From contig NZ_LTAX01000002.1 of NCBI RefSeq assembly GCF_001639745.1, positions 124,001 to 188,000 on the forward strand: 64,000 nt of DNA. The letters are read 5' to 3'. The translations under genes were made by a program, and so were the position numbers. The stretch comes from Marinomonas gallaica (GTDB lineage: Bacteria; Pseudomonadota; Gammaproteobacteria; Pseudomonadales; Marinomonadaceae). The notes under the pieces were generated by a model. That model did not search any database and was not told where the DNA came from. It saw nothing but the letters and a program-made list of their open reading frames with translations. Numbering within the stretch: position 1 is the first letter of the stretch; the number at the start of each line of letters is the position of its first letter. Positions 36,904-46,865 of the stretch are shown here, one piece after another.

Positions 36904-37299
36904 ATGAAAACACTCGCTCCCTTTCTCTTTATGTTACTCTGCCTGTGGCCATTTCACAGTTATGCAGATGATGTACGCTTGCAGCAAGCGTACCAAGCTC
37001 AGCAAAGTGACCTGCAAATTCGGGGCAGTGGGACCGTCATTAACGTATTAAAAGACGACACCAAAGGCTCTCAGCATCAGCGCTTTATTTTAAAGCTAGA
37101 CAGCGGGCAAACACTACTGGTAGCGCACAACATTGATCTCGCACCACGTATTCCAAATTTGCGCAGAGGCGATACTGTTGAATTTTACGGTGAATACGAA
37201 TGGAACAACAAAGGGGGTGTAATGCACTGGACGCATCGTGATCCACGTGGTCGTCATCCTCACGGTTGGTTGAAGCACAATGACACCACTTATGACTAA
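36904..37299 (+). CDS. Secreted DUF3465 family protein
   Basis: This 131-residue exported protein has a signal peptide (1-21, ending FHSYA). The domain fits DUF3465, with GSGTVINVLKDDTKGSQHQRFILKL and the strongly conserved tail EWNNKGGVMHWTHRDPRGRH followed by GWLKHN. It looks like a small OB-fold-like periplasmic protein. Function is unknown. ATG at 36904 is chosen because the signal peptide begins there (MKTLAPFLF). Confidence 0.82.
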   Translation: MKTLAPFLFMLLCLWPFHSYADDVRLQQAYQAQQSDLQIRGSGTVINVLKDDTKGSQHQRFILKLDSGQTLLVAHNIDLAPRIPNLRRGDTVEFYGEYEWNNKGGVMHWTHRDPRGRHPHGWLKHNDTTYD

Positions 37300-37462
37300 C
37301 GTCGCCACCAGTCGCTTTAAGTCAATATGATCGTTATCAGATTCAAGGTCATTTGTTTAGGCATTCACAAAAATACTTAACGCACTCTAACAAACGTTAC
37401 ATTTCAGCCTTATCAGTAACGTTATGATGGGAACATGTCCACTACCGATGGAGACATGTATT

Positions 37463-39784
37463 ATGTCCATCAAGCTAAAAACAATCCTTATTCTAGTCAT
37501 TACAACCATCATATCTCTTGCTTTACTAACGACAGTGCTAGTAATGCAAATGAAAAAAGATGCGACGGTCGCACTAGAGCAAGCGGCGGCAGACCGACTC
37601 ATTGCTATTCGCGAAGCCAAAAAATCGAGCCTTGAAGACTATCTAAATACCATTAATGATCAGCTGCTTTCTGAATCGAGTAGCCCTTTAATCATTGAAG
37701 CTACACGGGCGTTCACTCAAGCTTATAAAAACTATTCTTCGCAGACCAATGTATCAAGAGACTCGCAATTTAAAGCGGTTAAAAATTATTATCAACAATC
37801 CTTTTTAACAACTTTCAAATACAATAACCCAGGCGAAAGTCTATCCCTAGACCCTTTGTATACGTCGCTAAGTGATTCGGCTCTTGCCCTTCAACAACAG
37901 TACATCAGTGCTAATAAGCACCCTCTTGGATCAAAGCATTTACTAGACGCTACAGATCAAAAAACAGATTACGATCAAGCACATAGCACTTACCACCCCT
38001 ACTTTCGTAATTTCTTAGAACACTTTGGCTTCTATGACATTTTTGTCGTCTCCGCAGAAACAAGTGATGTTGTTTACAGTGTCTATAAAGAAGCCGATTT
38101 TGCGACGTCATTGAAAGATGGACCTTACAAAAACTCTGGATTAGCGCAAGCTTATCAAGCGGCGATGTCTCTTGATCAAGGAGAGTCCGCAATCACACAA
38201 TTTCAGGCTTATCTCCCATCTTATAACAGCTATGCTTCATTTATCGCTAGTCCTATCTTCGACAAAGGGCAACGTGTGGGTATATTAATCTTCCAAATGC
38301 CAATTGACGGCATTAACAACATTATGACCAGTAATCATAACTGGCAGCTGTCTGGTTTAGGGGAATCCGGCGAAACGTATTTGGTCAATCAAAAATCCAA
38401 AGCGATCACTGTAAGTCGATTTCTCATTGAAGACGCGGACGGTTTTAGCCAAGCACTACGCAATGGTGACACAAGTAATGATGTAGTAAATGCCATCGTA
38501 AAACGTAACAGTAATATTGGCTTACAAGCGATTAACACTGAAAGTGTTCGTTTAGGTTTGTCAGGACAAACCGGATATAACATTATCAACGACTATCGCA
38601 ATGTGCCTGTAATTTCTGCTTTTACACCAGTTCAGTTCAAAGGTTTAAAATGGGTATTATTAAGTGAAATTGACACCGAAGAAGCCTTTGCCACAATAAC
38701 CGATCTCACTCACAGTATTATTATAAGCGCCCTGATCACACTGACTATTTTCAGCTTACTCGCGGTCTTAATAGGGATTGTTTTTTCAAGAAAACTGGTA
38801 CAACCCATACTGAACCTAAACCGCATCATACGGAATGTAGCAGACACAAAAGACCTTAGTATCCGAGTGCCCGTTCAAGGTAAAGACGAAGTTGCTCAAA
38901 TCAGTCATAATTTCAATGGCCTTATGGAGGCGTTTGATACCGTTATAAAGGAAATCAAAGGAGCGACAAATGATGTGGATGAATCAGCCAAACATCTAGG
39001 CGTCATTAGCGATCAAACTCAACAGAATATGCATCAGCAGCTAGTCGAAAGTGAACAGCTGGCGACAGCAATGAATCAAATGACGGCTACCGTCAACGAC
39101 ATTGCAAGTAATGCGGCGCAAGCAGCCGAGTCGGCTAAAAAAGCAGATGAAGCCACAGCAATAGGTCGTGATAAGTTAGAGCATACAGAGCAACACCTTC
39201 AAGGCTTGAACAATGAGATTAAGCAATCCGCCGATATCATTAATCAGCTAAGCAACGACAGTCAGCGCATTGCTAACATTCTTAACGTAATCAGTGACAT
39301 CTCAGAGCAAACCAACTTATTGGCACTAAATGCGGCAATCGAAGCGGCGCGTGCAGGCGAACAAGGTAGAGGTTTTGCTGTCGTCGCAGATGAAGTCAGA
39401 ACACTTGCTGCAAGAACTCAAGAATCAACATTACAAATTGATGATATTATTAAAGTACTACAAAGTAGCAGCGAAAAAGCGGTTAATGCTATGACAATCA
39501 ATGCTCAGCATGCTGAAGAAACAATGAGCCAAGCTCGAACAGTGTGTGAAGCGCTGGATGTTGTCGCAAGTAATGTAAGCAACATGACCGATGTTAATAT
39601 ACAAATAGCCAGTGCGGCGGAAGAGCAGACACTCGTTGCCAATGAGATAAATAGCAGCGTTAATCAGATTGTTCATATCGGTAAAACATCAAACGAAGGT
39701 GCAGCCCAAGTTGCTCAAACCAGTCAACAACTTGCGCAACTGAGCCATTCATTAAAGAGCCAATGCATTACCTTTAAATCTTAA
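37463..39784 (+). CDS. Methyl-accepting chemotaxis protein
   Basis: This 773-residue chemoreceptor has membrane span 1 (about 5-27), a large periplasmic sensor of roughly 380 residues, span 2 near 415-440, a HAMP domain ([24 protein letters not shown]) and a C-terminal signalling domain. The conserved hairpin tip is [20 protein letters not shown] followed by [18 protein letters not shown] at 37463 has GGAG upstream; two earlier ATGs lack ribosome sites. It has no che genes beside it, so it feeds a distant chemotaxis system. The periplasmic region may be a Cache type; the ligand is unknown. Confidence 0.92.
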   Translation: MSIKLKTILILVITTIISLALLTTVLVMQMKKDATVALEQAAADRLIAIREAKKSSLEDYLNTINDQLLSESSSPLIIEATRAFTQAYKNYSSQTNVSRDSQFKAVKNYYQQSFLTTFKYNNPGESLSLDPLYTSLSDSALALQQQYISANKHPLGSKHLLDATDQKTDYDQAHSTYHPYFRNFLEHFGFYDIFVVSAETSDVVYSVYKEADFATSLKDGPYKNSGLAQAYQAAMSLDQGESAITQFQAYLPSYNSYASFIASPIFDKGQRVGILIFQMPIDGINNIMTSNHNWQLSGLGESGETYLVNQKSKAITVSRFLIEDADGFSQALRNGDTSNDVVNAIVKRNSNIGLQAINTESVRLGLSGQTGYNIINDYRNVPVISAFTPVQFKGLKWVLLSEIDTEEAFATITDLTHSIIISALITLTIFSLLAVLIGIVFSRKLVQPILNLNRIIRNVADTKDLSIRVPVQGKDEVAQISHNFNGLMEAFDTVIKEIKGATNDVDESAKHLGVISDQTQQNMHQQLVESEQLATAMNQMTATVNDIASNAAQAAESAKKADEATAIGRDKLEHTEQHLQGLNNEIKQSADIINQLSNDSQRIANILNVISDISEQTNLLALNAAIEAARAGEQGRGFAVVADEVRTLAARTQESTLQIDDIIKVLQSSSEKAVNAMTINAQHAEETMSQARTVCEALDVVASNVSNMTDVNIQIASAAEEQTLVANEINSSVNQIVHIGKTSNEGAAQVAQTSQQLAQLSHSLKSQCITFKS

Positions 39785-39911
39785 ACACAACTTACTTGCG
39801 TAACGGCTCGCCTAGTGGCGATCTTATATAACAGTTTGATTTTATGAATATTTTGATACTAAATTCATTTCATACATCGTACAAGACTACCTATTAAGGA
39901 GAATGCAACGT

Positions 39912-41222
39912 ATGCAAAAAATAGCGAACACACAGTTTTCAGAGCATGCATTCTCTACTATTTTAAGTATTCTCTCTGCACCATCAGACCTTGAGAATCT
40001 TAGTTCAGAAATCATACATAGAGACATCAATTTACTGGTAGAGTCCATCCGGCATCATTTGAATATGGATGTGGCCTTTCTTTCGCGGTTTAAGAACGGC
40101 TTTCGAGAGATTACTCAAATCAATAAACGTGAAGGTTGTCAGATCAATATCGCAGCAGGGCAAAAAGACTGTGAAGAAGTAACCTATTGTAAATTGATTG
40201 CCGATAATAAATTGCCATCTTTGATCCCTAATACCCGAGAAAATTCCATCACCGCCGAAATGCCCATCACTAAACAACTCACTATTGGCAGTTACATCGG
40301 TGTGCCCATTCTCCTAAGTGATGGCTCTTGTTACGGCACGCTGTGCTGCTTCAACGAGCAACCAGACGAAACACTCTCTGAACGTGATTTATCCATATTG
40401 ACGCTCTTTTCTTCTTTTGCGGCACGTAATCTCGAAAAAGATTTACAGCGTAAAAGAATGCATAAGCAGATACGAAAAGAAGTCTCATCGATGATACGCA
40501 GTGGTGCCTTATCGTCTGTTTTTCAACCTATCTACGATTACCAACAAAAAAAGACAGTTGGTTTTGAATGTTTAACGAGATTCAATATCGAGCCTTATCG
40601 CACGCCAGACTACTGGTTCAATAGAGCATCACAAGCTGGGTTTGGCGAGCTGCTTGAACTGTATGCCATTGACATTGCGTTAGCGTCTCTCGATAAAATA
40701 CCCGACGATTGCTTTATAACGCTGAATATATCGCCTAAATTCGTGGGCTCACCAAAGCTTAAAGAGTTGCTTAAAGATCAACCCTTACATCGTATTGTGT
40801 TAGAAGTAACTGAACGAGAGCCGATCGACGATTACAACCAGTTCCGCAATGATCTAAAGCCCTTTCGTGAACGTGGTCTACGCTTAGCCGTCGACGATGC
40901 CGGTGCTGGTTATGCCAGTTTCCAACATATATTAGAACTGTCTGCAGATATAATTAAACTCGATCGCAGTTTAATTTGTAACGTAAACCAAGATCTCGGT
41001 CGACGCGCTTTATCCGCTGCATTGATTGGCTTCGCCAATGAGACCAATTGCTTGGTACTTGGTGAGGGTGTTGAAACCCAAGCCGAAATGGATACCTTAA
41101 ACAACCTAGGAGCGCGTTACCTTCAAGGGTATTACTTAAGTCATCCATTATCACTGCAACAGGCCGTGGATTTTTACCACCACACCAATGAGCAACAAAC
41201 CACAGCCATTTACCAGCGCTAG
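39912..41222 (+). CDS. GAF-EAL protein, probable c-di-GMP phosphodiesterase
   Basis: This 436-residue cytoplasmic protein has an N-terminal GAF sensor domain (about 20-175, GSYIGVPILLSDGSCYGTLCCF) and an EAL domain (about 190-425). The signature EAL reads ECL (FECLTRF). Other metal and catalytic positions are present: LNISPK, LEVTERE, DDAGAGYAS (Gly-for-Phe type change in DDFG), IKLDRSL and GEGVET. Activity is therefore likely but not certain. ATG at 39912 is preferred because the AGGAG at 39897-39901 is too close to the ATG at 39903. A decayed gene fragment begins right at its stop codon. Confidence 0.85.
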   Translation: MQKIANTQFSEHAFSTILSILSAPSDLENLSSEIIHRDINLLVESIRHHLNMDVAFLSRFKNGFREITQINKREGCQINIAAGQKDCEEVTYCKLIADNKLPSLIPNTRENSITAEMPITKQLTIGSYIGVPILLSDGSCYGTLCCFNEQPDETLSERDLSILTLFSSFAARNLEKDLQRKRMHKQIRKEVSSMIRSGALSSVFQPIYDYQQKKTVGFECLTRFNIEPYRTPDYWFNRASQAGFGELLELYAIDIALASLDKIPDDCFITLNISPKFVGSPKLKELLKDQPLHRIVLEVTEREPIDDYNQFRNDLKPFRERGLRLAVDDAGAGYASFQHILELSADIIKLDRSLICNVNQDLGRRALSAALIGFANETNCLVLGEGVETQAEMDTLNNLGARYLQGYYLSHPLSLQQAVDFYHHTNEQQTTAIYQR

Positions 41223-41282
41223 CATTTCCTCTTCAAAATACTGCAATGCACGGCATCCGATACGTCGAATACCGTGTTATTA
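41221..41282 (-). pseudogene. Fragment duplicating the 3' end of the LRR-kinase gene
   Basis: About 61 bases here match 42781-42841, the 3' end of the LRR-kinase gene, at roughly 85 percent identity and in the same orientation. In the matching frame the fragment reads HGIRRIGCRALQYFEEEMLA against YGIRRIERRALQYFEEDVLG in the kinase. Differences are partly synonymous, so it was once coding. Homology stops at an in-frame TAA on the upstream side. The two copies flank the phytase-like gene as direct repeats. Confidence 0.75.
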
Positions 41283-41419
41283 CACCAATACTCATTGATG
41301 CTTCTTCTTTGCATTGACGCTTTTAAAATCATTAATAAGGCTGCCGTCATCAAACCTAAATAACTATTACTTATGATCAAACAGGCTCATCATTTGCACA
41401 GTAAGTCATAGGAGACTTT

Positions 41420-42742
41420 ATGCTACGTTCAGCTTGTTTGATCTCAATGATAGGAATGTCCAGTGTTACTCTAGCCGCCGATACTGATAACGTGACAAAG
41501 TTCTCAGCGGTATTAAAGGAGCATGCACAGTTGCCTGCTGCCACGTTTGTACTTCCACCTGACTCAGCTTCAAGCTATTTTAATTATTCTGGCCGATTTA
41601 CAGGCCCAGACAGTCACCGCGTTGAGCAACCGTACGCCATTAGCGATGAGCACACGGGTCTGTCTCGACCATTTCCAGGGCAACCGTTACAAGGCTTTTC
41701 TGGGATTAGAGTGATCGACCGCGATCATTACCTAGTTCTGACAGATAATGGTTTTGGCACCAAAAGTAACTCAGCAGATGCCTTACTGATGTTCCACAAA
41801 GTCAAAGTAGACTGGGAGTCAGGCCGCGTAATGCCCCAAGAAACAACCTTTTTAACCGATCCTAACCGTAAAGTTCCGTTTCCAATCATTGATGAAACCA
41901 GCCCCGAACGTTATTTAACCGGCGCAGATTTTGACCTTGAGTCCATCCAACCCGTCACTGATGGCTACTGGATTGGCGATGAATTCGGCCCTTGGTTAAT
42001 CCATGTTGATAAACAAGGCGTGGTACAAGATGTTATAGCGACCGAAATAGAGGGTGTGCAATATGCTTCGCCAGACAACGCATTTAAATCCTTATCTAAT
42101 CCCGGCACTAAAGCCCCTGAACTAATGAGCATGCGCTCCGGCGGGTATGAAGGCATGGCTATTTCAGCCGATGGTAAAACCCTTTACCCTCTGCTCGAAA
42201 AACCGATCTATGATGCTAAAACAGGACAGCCTGAAAACATTAATGGCACTCCTGTTTTACGCCTACTGTCATTTGATGTAGACAGTAAAACATGGCAAGA
42301 CACCGTTCGCTTTTATCCATTAAACGAGAGTCACCATGCGATTGGTGATTTTAATATGATAGACGAACATAGAGCGCTGATTATTGAGCGAGACGGTGGT
42401 AGTGGTGATCCACGAGAAGGTTGGTCGAAAAAACCAGCTCAATTCAAACGTATTTACTTAGTTGATTTGAATGATACCGATGACAATGGCGTGCTGCGTA
42501 AGATTGCATACATTGATTTAATGGATATCCAGGATCCTGATGCTATCGCGCCACGAGGCACTATGGACGGTACCTTTACCTTCCCATTTGTCACTATTGA
42601 AGATGTGGACCGCATCGACGAAAACCATATCATCGTCGCGAATGACAATAACTTCCCATTCTCAGTAGGACGTGAACAAGGCCGCGCAGATGATAATGAA
42701 ATGATCATTTTGAATGTGGCTGACTTTTTAAAAGCCAAATAA
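41420..42742 (+). CDS. Secreted esterase-like protein of the phytase-like family
   Basis: This 440-residue exported protein has a signal peptide (1-20, ending VTLAA) and an esterase-like/phytase-like beta-propeller domain. Motifs are LSRPFPGQPLQGFSGI, VLTDNGFGTKSNSADALL, GADFDLESIQPVTDGYWIGDEFGPWLIHVD, GYEGMAISADGKTLYPLLEKP and the C-terminal VANDNNFPFSVGREQGRADDNEMI. Family members are extracytoplasmic; substrates are poorly known and phosphate esters are suspected. GGAG six bases before the ATG sets the start. It is flanked by direct repeats of the kinase gene end. Confidence 0.85.
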   Translation: MLRSACLISMIGMSSVTLAADTDNVTKFSAVLKEHAQLPAATFVLPPDSASSYFNYSGRFTGPDSHRVEQPYAISDEHTGLSRPFPGQPLQGFSGIRVIDRDHYLVLTDNGFGTKSNSADALLMFHKVKVDWESGRVMPQETTFLTDPNRKVPFPIIDETSPERYLTGADFDLESIQPVTDGYWIGDEFGPWLIHVDKQGVVQDVIATEIEGVQYASPDNAFKSLSNPGTKAPELMSMRSGGYEGMAISADGKTLYPLLEKPIYDAKTGQPENINGTPVLRLLSFDVDSKTWQDTVRFYPLNESHHAIGDFNMIDEHRALIIERDGGSGDPREGWSKKPAQFKRIYLVDLNDTDDNGVLRKIAYIDLMDIQDPDAIAPRGTMDGTFTFPFVTIEDVDRIDENHIIVANDNNFPFSVGREQGRADDNEMIILNVADFLKAK

Positions 42743-42758
42743 ATCAAGGTGTCTGTTA

Positions 42759-42782
42759 CTGGGGCTAGCGCACTAGCCCCAG
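42759..42782. terminator. Hairpin between the converging esterase and LRR-kinase genes
   Basis: CTGGGGCTAG, loop CGCA, CTAGCCCCAG: a 10-bp perfect stem covering the stop codon of the kinase gene and 17 bases after the esterase stop. No T run is present. It could act as a 3' end for both transcripts. Confidence 0.5.
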
Positions 42783-43952
42783 CACGTCCTCTTCAAAATA
42801 CTGCAATGCACGACGTTCGATACGGCGAATTCCGTATTGTTGTGCTGGCGTTAGGTGGTGGTATTTGGATGCGGCGCCGAAATCCCCAAGTAAAATATGA
42901 TGGTCTTGATTAATCAATACATTGTGGGCATATAAATCACCATGGCTCACTTGTCGTGCTTCAAAATGATCCACCAAGGTCTGCATTTGCGAGATGATGT
43001 ATAGCGCCTGCTGCCTACTAAAGGATTGTCCTTGGGTGAACGTGTCGCGCGTGCATGACGTCAAGCTAGGGGGCTGCCCCAAGTTGTAATAGTCCGCTGG
43101 AATAAGCTCCATAACAAGCGCTGCGCAGTCTGGCTCATGAACATGGGCCAGTGGTTTTACAAGGTGTTCATGCTCCCCTACTGTTAAGCAAGCATCCAAT
43201 TCATCTTGTGGATAGCCATCGCTGGTCACTTCACCTTTGTATACTTTTATCGCAACGTGCTTGTCAAAACCGTACATTGGTTTAAGCCACGAAGCGCGTG
43301 AAATTACCCCAGAAGCACCTTGCCCCAGCACTTCGTGCAATACAAAATCGTTTGTATGCACTTGTTTAAAATCCAGATGTTCATCACATGTGGCGCAAAA
43401 TGGATTACCCGAGAATGCTAACCACGCAAGCTTAGGTAATGCGAATAGCACATCAGGAAAGGCCGCCAACTGGTTAGCGGCAATGCGAAGCAGCCCAAGA
43501 TTCGTCAGATTTGAAAAGGAATCCGGCAACGCGGTCAGTTGGTTACCCGCTAACGCTAATTTTTCTAACCGACTAAGTTGGCCGATGCTTTCAGGCAACG
43601 CTTTAATCTGATTGTCCGTTAGGATTAACCAACGTGTTTGCTTGGGAAGGCAGTATTCAGAAAGTATTTCAATCTTACACGACTTGAAACCAATCATCTC
43701 TAACTTGGGCATTGTCCCTAATACATCGGGCAACTGCTTGAATGGATTATTCGAGGCAAATAAGATGCTTAACCGATACAGGCGTGACAAATCATCGGGC
43801 AGACTCGTCAATTGATTACCCGACAAGTCCAACACTTCCAAAGTGTCGGCCAGCGAAAAAATCTCCTGCGGAAATTCCGTCAGATCTTCCTTCAATGTTA
43901 GCCGTGTCGCGCCCGCTAACTCGCCACGACGCAATTGCTCAAGTGTATTCAA
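42765..43952 (-). CDS. Leucine-rich-repeat protein with eukaryotic-like protein kinase domain
   Basis: This 395-residue cytoplasmic protein joins about seven leucine-rich repeats (residues 15-190, for example LEVLDLSGNQLTSLPDDLSRL and LEKLALAGNQLTALPDSFSNL) to a Ser/Thr/Tyr-kinase-like domain (about 205-385). Kinase motifs are the glycine loop LGQGASGVIS, the ATP-binding Lys in VAIKVYKG, the catalytic loop HGDLYAHNVL (Asp and Asn present, HGD in place of HRD) and the metal-binding DFG in LGDFGAAS. It should be active. No membrane span or phosphatase partner is seen. Targets are unknown; LRRs suggest protein binding. Confidence 0.9.
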   Translation of the reverse strand: MNTLEQLRRGELAGATRLTLKEDLTEFPQEIFSLADTLEVLDLSGNQLTSLPDDLSRLYRLSILFASNNPFKQLPDVLGTMPKLEMIGFKSCKIEILSEYCLPKQTRWLILTDNQIKALPESIGQLSRLEKLALAGNQLTALPDSFSNLTNLGLLRIAANQLAAFPDVLFALPKLAWLAFSGNPFCATCDEHLDFKQVHTNDFVLHEVLGQGASGVISRASWLKPMYGFDKHVAIKVYKGEVTSDGYPQDELDACLTVGEHEHLVKPLAHVHEPDCAALVMELIPADYYNLGQPPSLTSCTRDTFTQGQSFSRQQALYIISQMQTLVDHFEARQVSHGDLYAHNVLINQDHHILLGDFGAASKYHHLTPAQQYGIRRIERRALQYFEEDVLGLVR

Positions 43953-43965
43953 GACCGTCTAACGC

Positions 43966-44247
43966 TTAGTCTTGAAACGCTAGTGGCAATAAGAAGAAGA
44001 TCAAGTAAGTGAACCAACAAAATGCGGCGCCTCCACCCACCCACATCAACCAACGTAGGCCTAATGGCCTTTTGTAATTATCCTGCAGCTCATTGTTAGC
44101 TAGATATTCGTTTACCGCTTGTTCCGCTGTATCAGCGTCTTGAAAGCCAATTTCCACATAGCCACACAAGCCTAGCTGATAAATAACATCGGCGTCTTGT
44201 TCTGCTCGCATCTGATCATTTCGTTGTAATACGGTATAGGTTGGCAT
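43966..44247 (-). CDS. Small single-span membrane protein of unknown function
   Basis: I do not recognise this 93-residue protein. It has an acidic, soluble N-terminal part with paired GYVEIGFQDADTAEQAVNEY and one hydrophobic segment near residues 66-90 at the C-terminal end, so it is probably tail-anchored. It lies 13 bases upstream of the LRR-kinase start on the same strand and may be co-transcribed with it. Confidence 0.6.
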   Translation of the reverse strand: MPTYTVLQRNDQMRAEQDADVIYQLGLCGYVEIGFQDADTAEQAVNEYLANNELQDNYKRPLGLRWLMWVGGGAAFCWFTYLIFFLLPLAFQD

Positions 44248-44439
44248 GGCTCTGTCTCTTGCTGTCGTACGCTATTTTTCGTGGACGCAAATGCTACCAC
44301 TTCTCACCTTTCATAGGGAGTCTGTTTTGCGACCTGATGAGTGGACTGTTGGCTCTCTAAGAAGTTTCGTTTTATTGAACGAGTATTCATGTTAGTTTCC
44401 AGCTAAACTGTCAAACACCATTGCCTTATAGGTGCACGG

Positions 44440-45336
44440 ATGCTCATTATCTACATTTTGTTGGTTCTCATTTGGTCGACGGGGTTTATCACCGGAAAGT
44501 TCATTGTTGGCTTAATCGACCCAAATGTGTATTTGACCATTCGCTTTGCGCTAGCAGGCACGATCTTTGTCGTGCTTGCACTTGCGCTTAAGCGCGCCTT
44601 CCCTCCCAAGAGAGAATGGCCGAAGCATATCTTTGCCGGGGTACTGCTCAATAGTTTTTACCTTAGCTTTGCTTACATTGCCTTAGCACAAGGCCTCCCC
44701 GCTGGGGTGATGGCATTGATTGGTTCCATACAGCCTATTCTTGTCACACTCTTGGCGTTTCTACTGATCAAAGAAAAAACCAGTCTACTTGGCGTCATCG
44801 GAATGTTTATCGCCATTGCCGGATTGCTGCTGGTCATCAGCCCTTCGCTGAACTTGGGTGTTCAAGAAGCCACCTTTAGCCCTTGGTTAGCCTTACTCGG
44901 TGTCGCGGGGGTTTTGTGTCTGGCTTTCGGTTCAATTTATCAAAAAATGTCGATTTCAGGTTCTGACATTTTGGCCTCAATGGCGATTCAGAATCTTGCC
45001 GCAGCCGTGGTCGCCTTTGGCTTTATGATGACGTTGCAAGAAAGCCTGTTTGTGCAAAGTTGGGAGTCCTACGCATTAATAGGCTGGGGCGTATTGATTT
45101 TGTCATGTGGCGGAGTGTTTTTGTTGGTCTGGCTACTGCGTAAAGTCAAAGCCTCGCAGGTGTCGACGCTGATGCTGCTGGTACCACCGTTGGCCGCCAT
45201 TGAAGGCTACTTTCTGTTCGATGAAGCACTGACTCATTTACAGCTAATCGGCGTCGCAACGACGTTAATGGGCGTGTATTTGAGTCGATTAAAGTGGCCT
45301 TTTCTCAGCCGCAAACCTCAATCACAGATTGATTAA
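44440..45336 (+). CDS. EamA-family (DMT) permease
   Basis: This 298-residue inner-membrane protein has ten predicted spans and two EamA repeats (LLVLIWSTGFITGKFIVG and the second half from about 150). The conserved ends of each repeat are visible (ALIGSIQPILVTLLAFLLIKE and LLVPPLAAIEGYFLFDE). Such proteins usually export amino acids or other small metabolites. It converges with the AraC-type gene; the two stop codons overlap by four bases. Confidence 0.9.
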   Translation: MLIIYILLVLIWSTGFITGKFIVGLIDPNVYLTIRFALAGTIFVVLALALKRAFPPKREWPKHIFAGVLLNSFYLSFAYIALAQGLPAGVMALIGSIQPILVTLLAFLLIKEKTSLLGVIGMFIAIAGLLLVISPSLNLGVQEATFSPWLALLGVAGVLCLAFGSIYQKMSISGSDILASMAIQNLAAAVVAFGFMMTLQESLFVQSWESYALIGWGVLILSCGGVFLLVWLLRKVKASQVSTLMLLVPPLAAIEGYFLFDEALTHLQLIGVATTLMGVYLSRLKWPFLSRKPQSQID

Positions 45337-46379
45337 TCATTAACCTTTGATTGTGTACGATAGGCAGACGGCGTCATACCGGTAATACGTGAAAACTCAC
45401 GATGGAAGTTGGACTTGGTTTGAAAACCCGAGTCCATGTAGATCTGAGTAATCGGATCGTCTGTTTGCTTTAGCAAGGTTTTCGCATGCTCGATACGAAA
45501 CTGATTAACCCACTGAGAAATGTTTTGCTGCGTCAGCTTATTCACTGCTGTGGATATTTGTCGAGCAGGTATCCCCGCTTTACGGGCCAATCTTGCTAAC
45601 GTTAGATTGGGGTCCAAATACAACATCTGCTCGCGCAATACAGACTCAGTTCGCGCCATGACCTCTTGTTGCTCAGCAAGGGAGCCCTCAGGCAGTGAAA
45701 TCGCTTCTGACAAGACGTCCGCGCTCGAAGAGTCGGTGCGCTCTATGGCGCTATCATCGGCCATACTCACGCTGATGCACATGACCGCAAGCGCTAAAAT
45801 CGGCAACATTAATCCATGGCCAAGCGATAGTATCCAGAGCGCATGTTTGCCATCTGTCAGCATAAAATCAACCGTCATAGCGCCATCGATCAAGGCCGAA
45901 AACAGCAACATAACACCTGCCACACGCTTCGACTGGATTGCCCATTGCCAATCACTGAGTCGAACATTTTCTGGCGGATGTTCAGCATCATTAGCAGCAC
46001 ACCACAACATCACACCATAGGCGACGTATTGCCCTGTAATAATGACGTCTAATGGCGGTAGCCATAGCGGATAGGTCAAGGAACCGACTGTCACCGCAAT
46101 AGGCACTACCGCATGCCGCCACGAAGGTTTGCGACTACTCGACGCTTTCGCAAATATCCACCACGCTGCGACAGGAATAATGCTGGCAAATATCGGCTGC
46201 ATTGTCCGAAACACGGCCCAATCCAATGTCCAACGTAATCCAACAACCGCGGTCGTTGCGGCACACATCAACAAAAACCAACAGGCTAAGGGGGTCGAGC
46301 GGCGTCGTTGTAGCCACAGACTTCCCGCCAAAACACACAACATTAATGACACAACAAATGGCAAAGGCACCGCCAACAT
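45333..46379 (-). CDS. Membrane-bound AraC-family transcriptional regulator
   Basis: This 348-residue protein has about six to seven hydrophobic segments over residues 1-205, a linker, and a C-terminal AraC/XylS DNA-binding domain (LARLARKAGIPARQISTAVNKL and QIYMDSGFQTKSNFHREFSRITGMTPSAYR). This layout is that of membrane-inserted AraC regulators that may sense signals in the bilayer. It could regulate the neighbouring EamA exporter or the divergent DUF805 gene; the sequence does not decide between them. Confidence 0.87.
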   Translation of the reverse strand: MLAVPLPFVVSLMLCVLAGSLWLQRRRSTPLACWFLLMCAATTAVVGLRWTLDWAVFRTMQPIFASIIPVAAWWIFAKASSSRKPSWRHAVVPIAVTVGSLTYPLWLPPLDVIITGQYVAYGVMLWCAANDAEHPPENVRLSDWQWAIQSKRVAGVMLLFSALIDGAMTVDFMLTDGKHALWILSLGHGLMLPILALAVMCISVSMADDSAIERTDSSSADVLSEAISLPEGSLAEQQEVMARTESVLREQMLYLDPNLTLARLARKAGIPARQISTAVNKLTQQNISQWVNQFRIEHAKTLLKQTDDPITQIYMDSGFQTKSNFHREFSRITGMTPSAYRTQSKVND

Positions 46380-46517
46380 ATTTACATCCTTCCTCGTTTA
46401 TCTGATGACATCAGTATGTCCTAAGTCGTTTTCCTTGACGTCCTATATCTTGATCTAGGACGCGCCATAGCTAGCGTTGAGCGACATTTAACATTCTTCC
46501 AACATAGGAGTCATAGG

Positions 46518-46865
46518 ATGTATTGGTACATCGAAGCCTTTAAACACTACGCCGATTTTAAAGGCGTTGCCCATCGTCAAGCATTCTGGATGTTCATGCT
46601 GATAAGCCTGTTAGTCAGTCTTATCATAGCCACCCTCGAAATCCTAACAGATAATCCCGGCTGGCTGGATGCCCTCTATTCACTCATAACCATCATGCCT
46701 TTTTTTGCCATTGTCGTGCGTCGAATTCGTGACACAGGCATGCCCATTTGGAGTGTACTGGTGATCTTAATTCCAATTGTCGGCATGTTATTGCTGATTT
46801 ACTTTTTATGTCTACCTAGCCAGCCTAGAGCGCACCTTCTGAATCCAAGAGGAGAGCCAATATGA
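46518..46865 (+). CDS. DUF805 family membrane protein
   Basis: This 115-residue protein has the DUF805 pattern: an N-terminal WYIEAFKHYADFKGVAHRQAFW, then two to three spans and the RRIRDTGMPIWSVLVILIPIVG motif. The family is widespread and has no proven function. It overlaps the next gene by four bases (ATGA), so the pair is co-translated. Confidence 0.85.
   Translation: MYWYIEAFKHYADFKGVAHRQAFWMFMLISLLVSLIIATLEILTDNPGWLDALYSLITIMPFFAIVVRRIRDTGMPIWSVLVILIPIVGMLLLIYFLCLPSQPRAHLLNPRGEPI

Noticed and set aside
41221-42841. Interpretation of the flanking direct repeats as ends of an insertion sequence
   Set aside because: The repeats are coding-derived, imperfect and about 60 bp, there are no terminal inverted repeats and no transposase lies between them.
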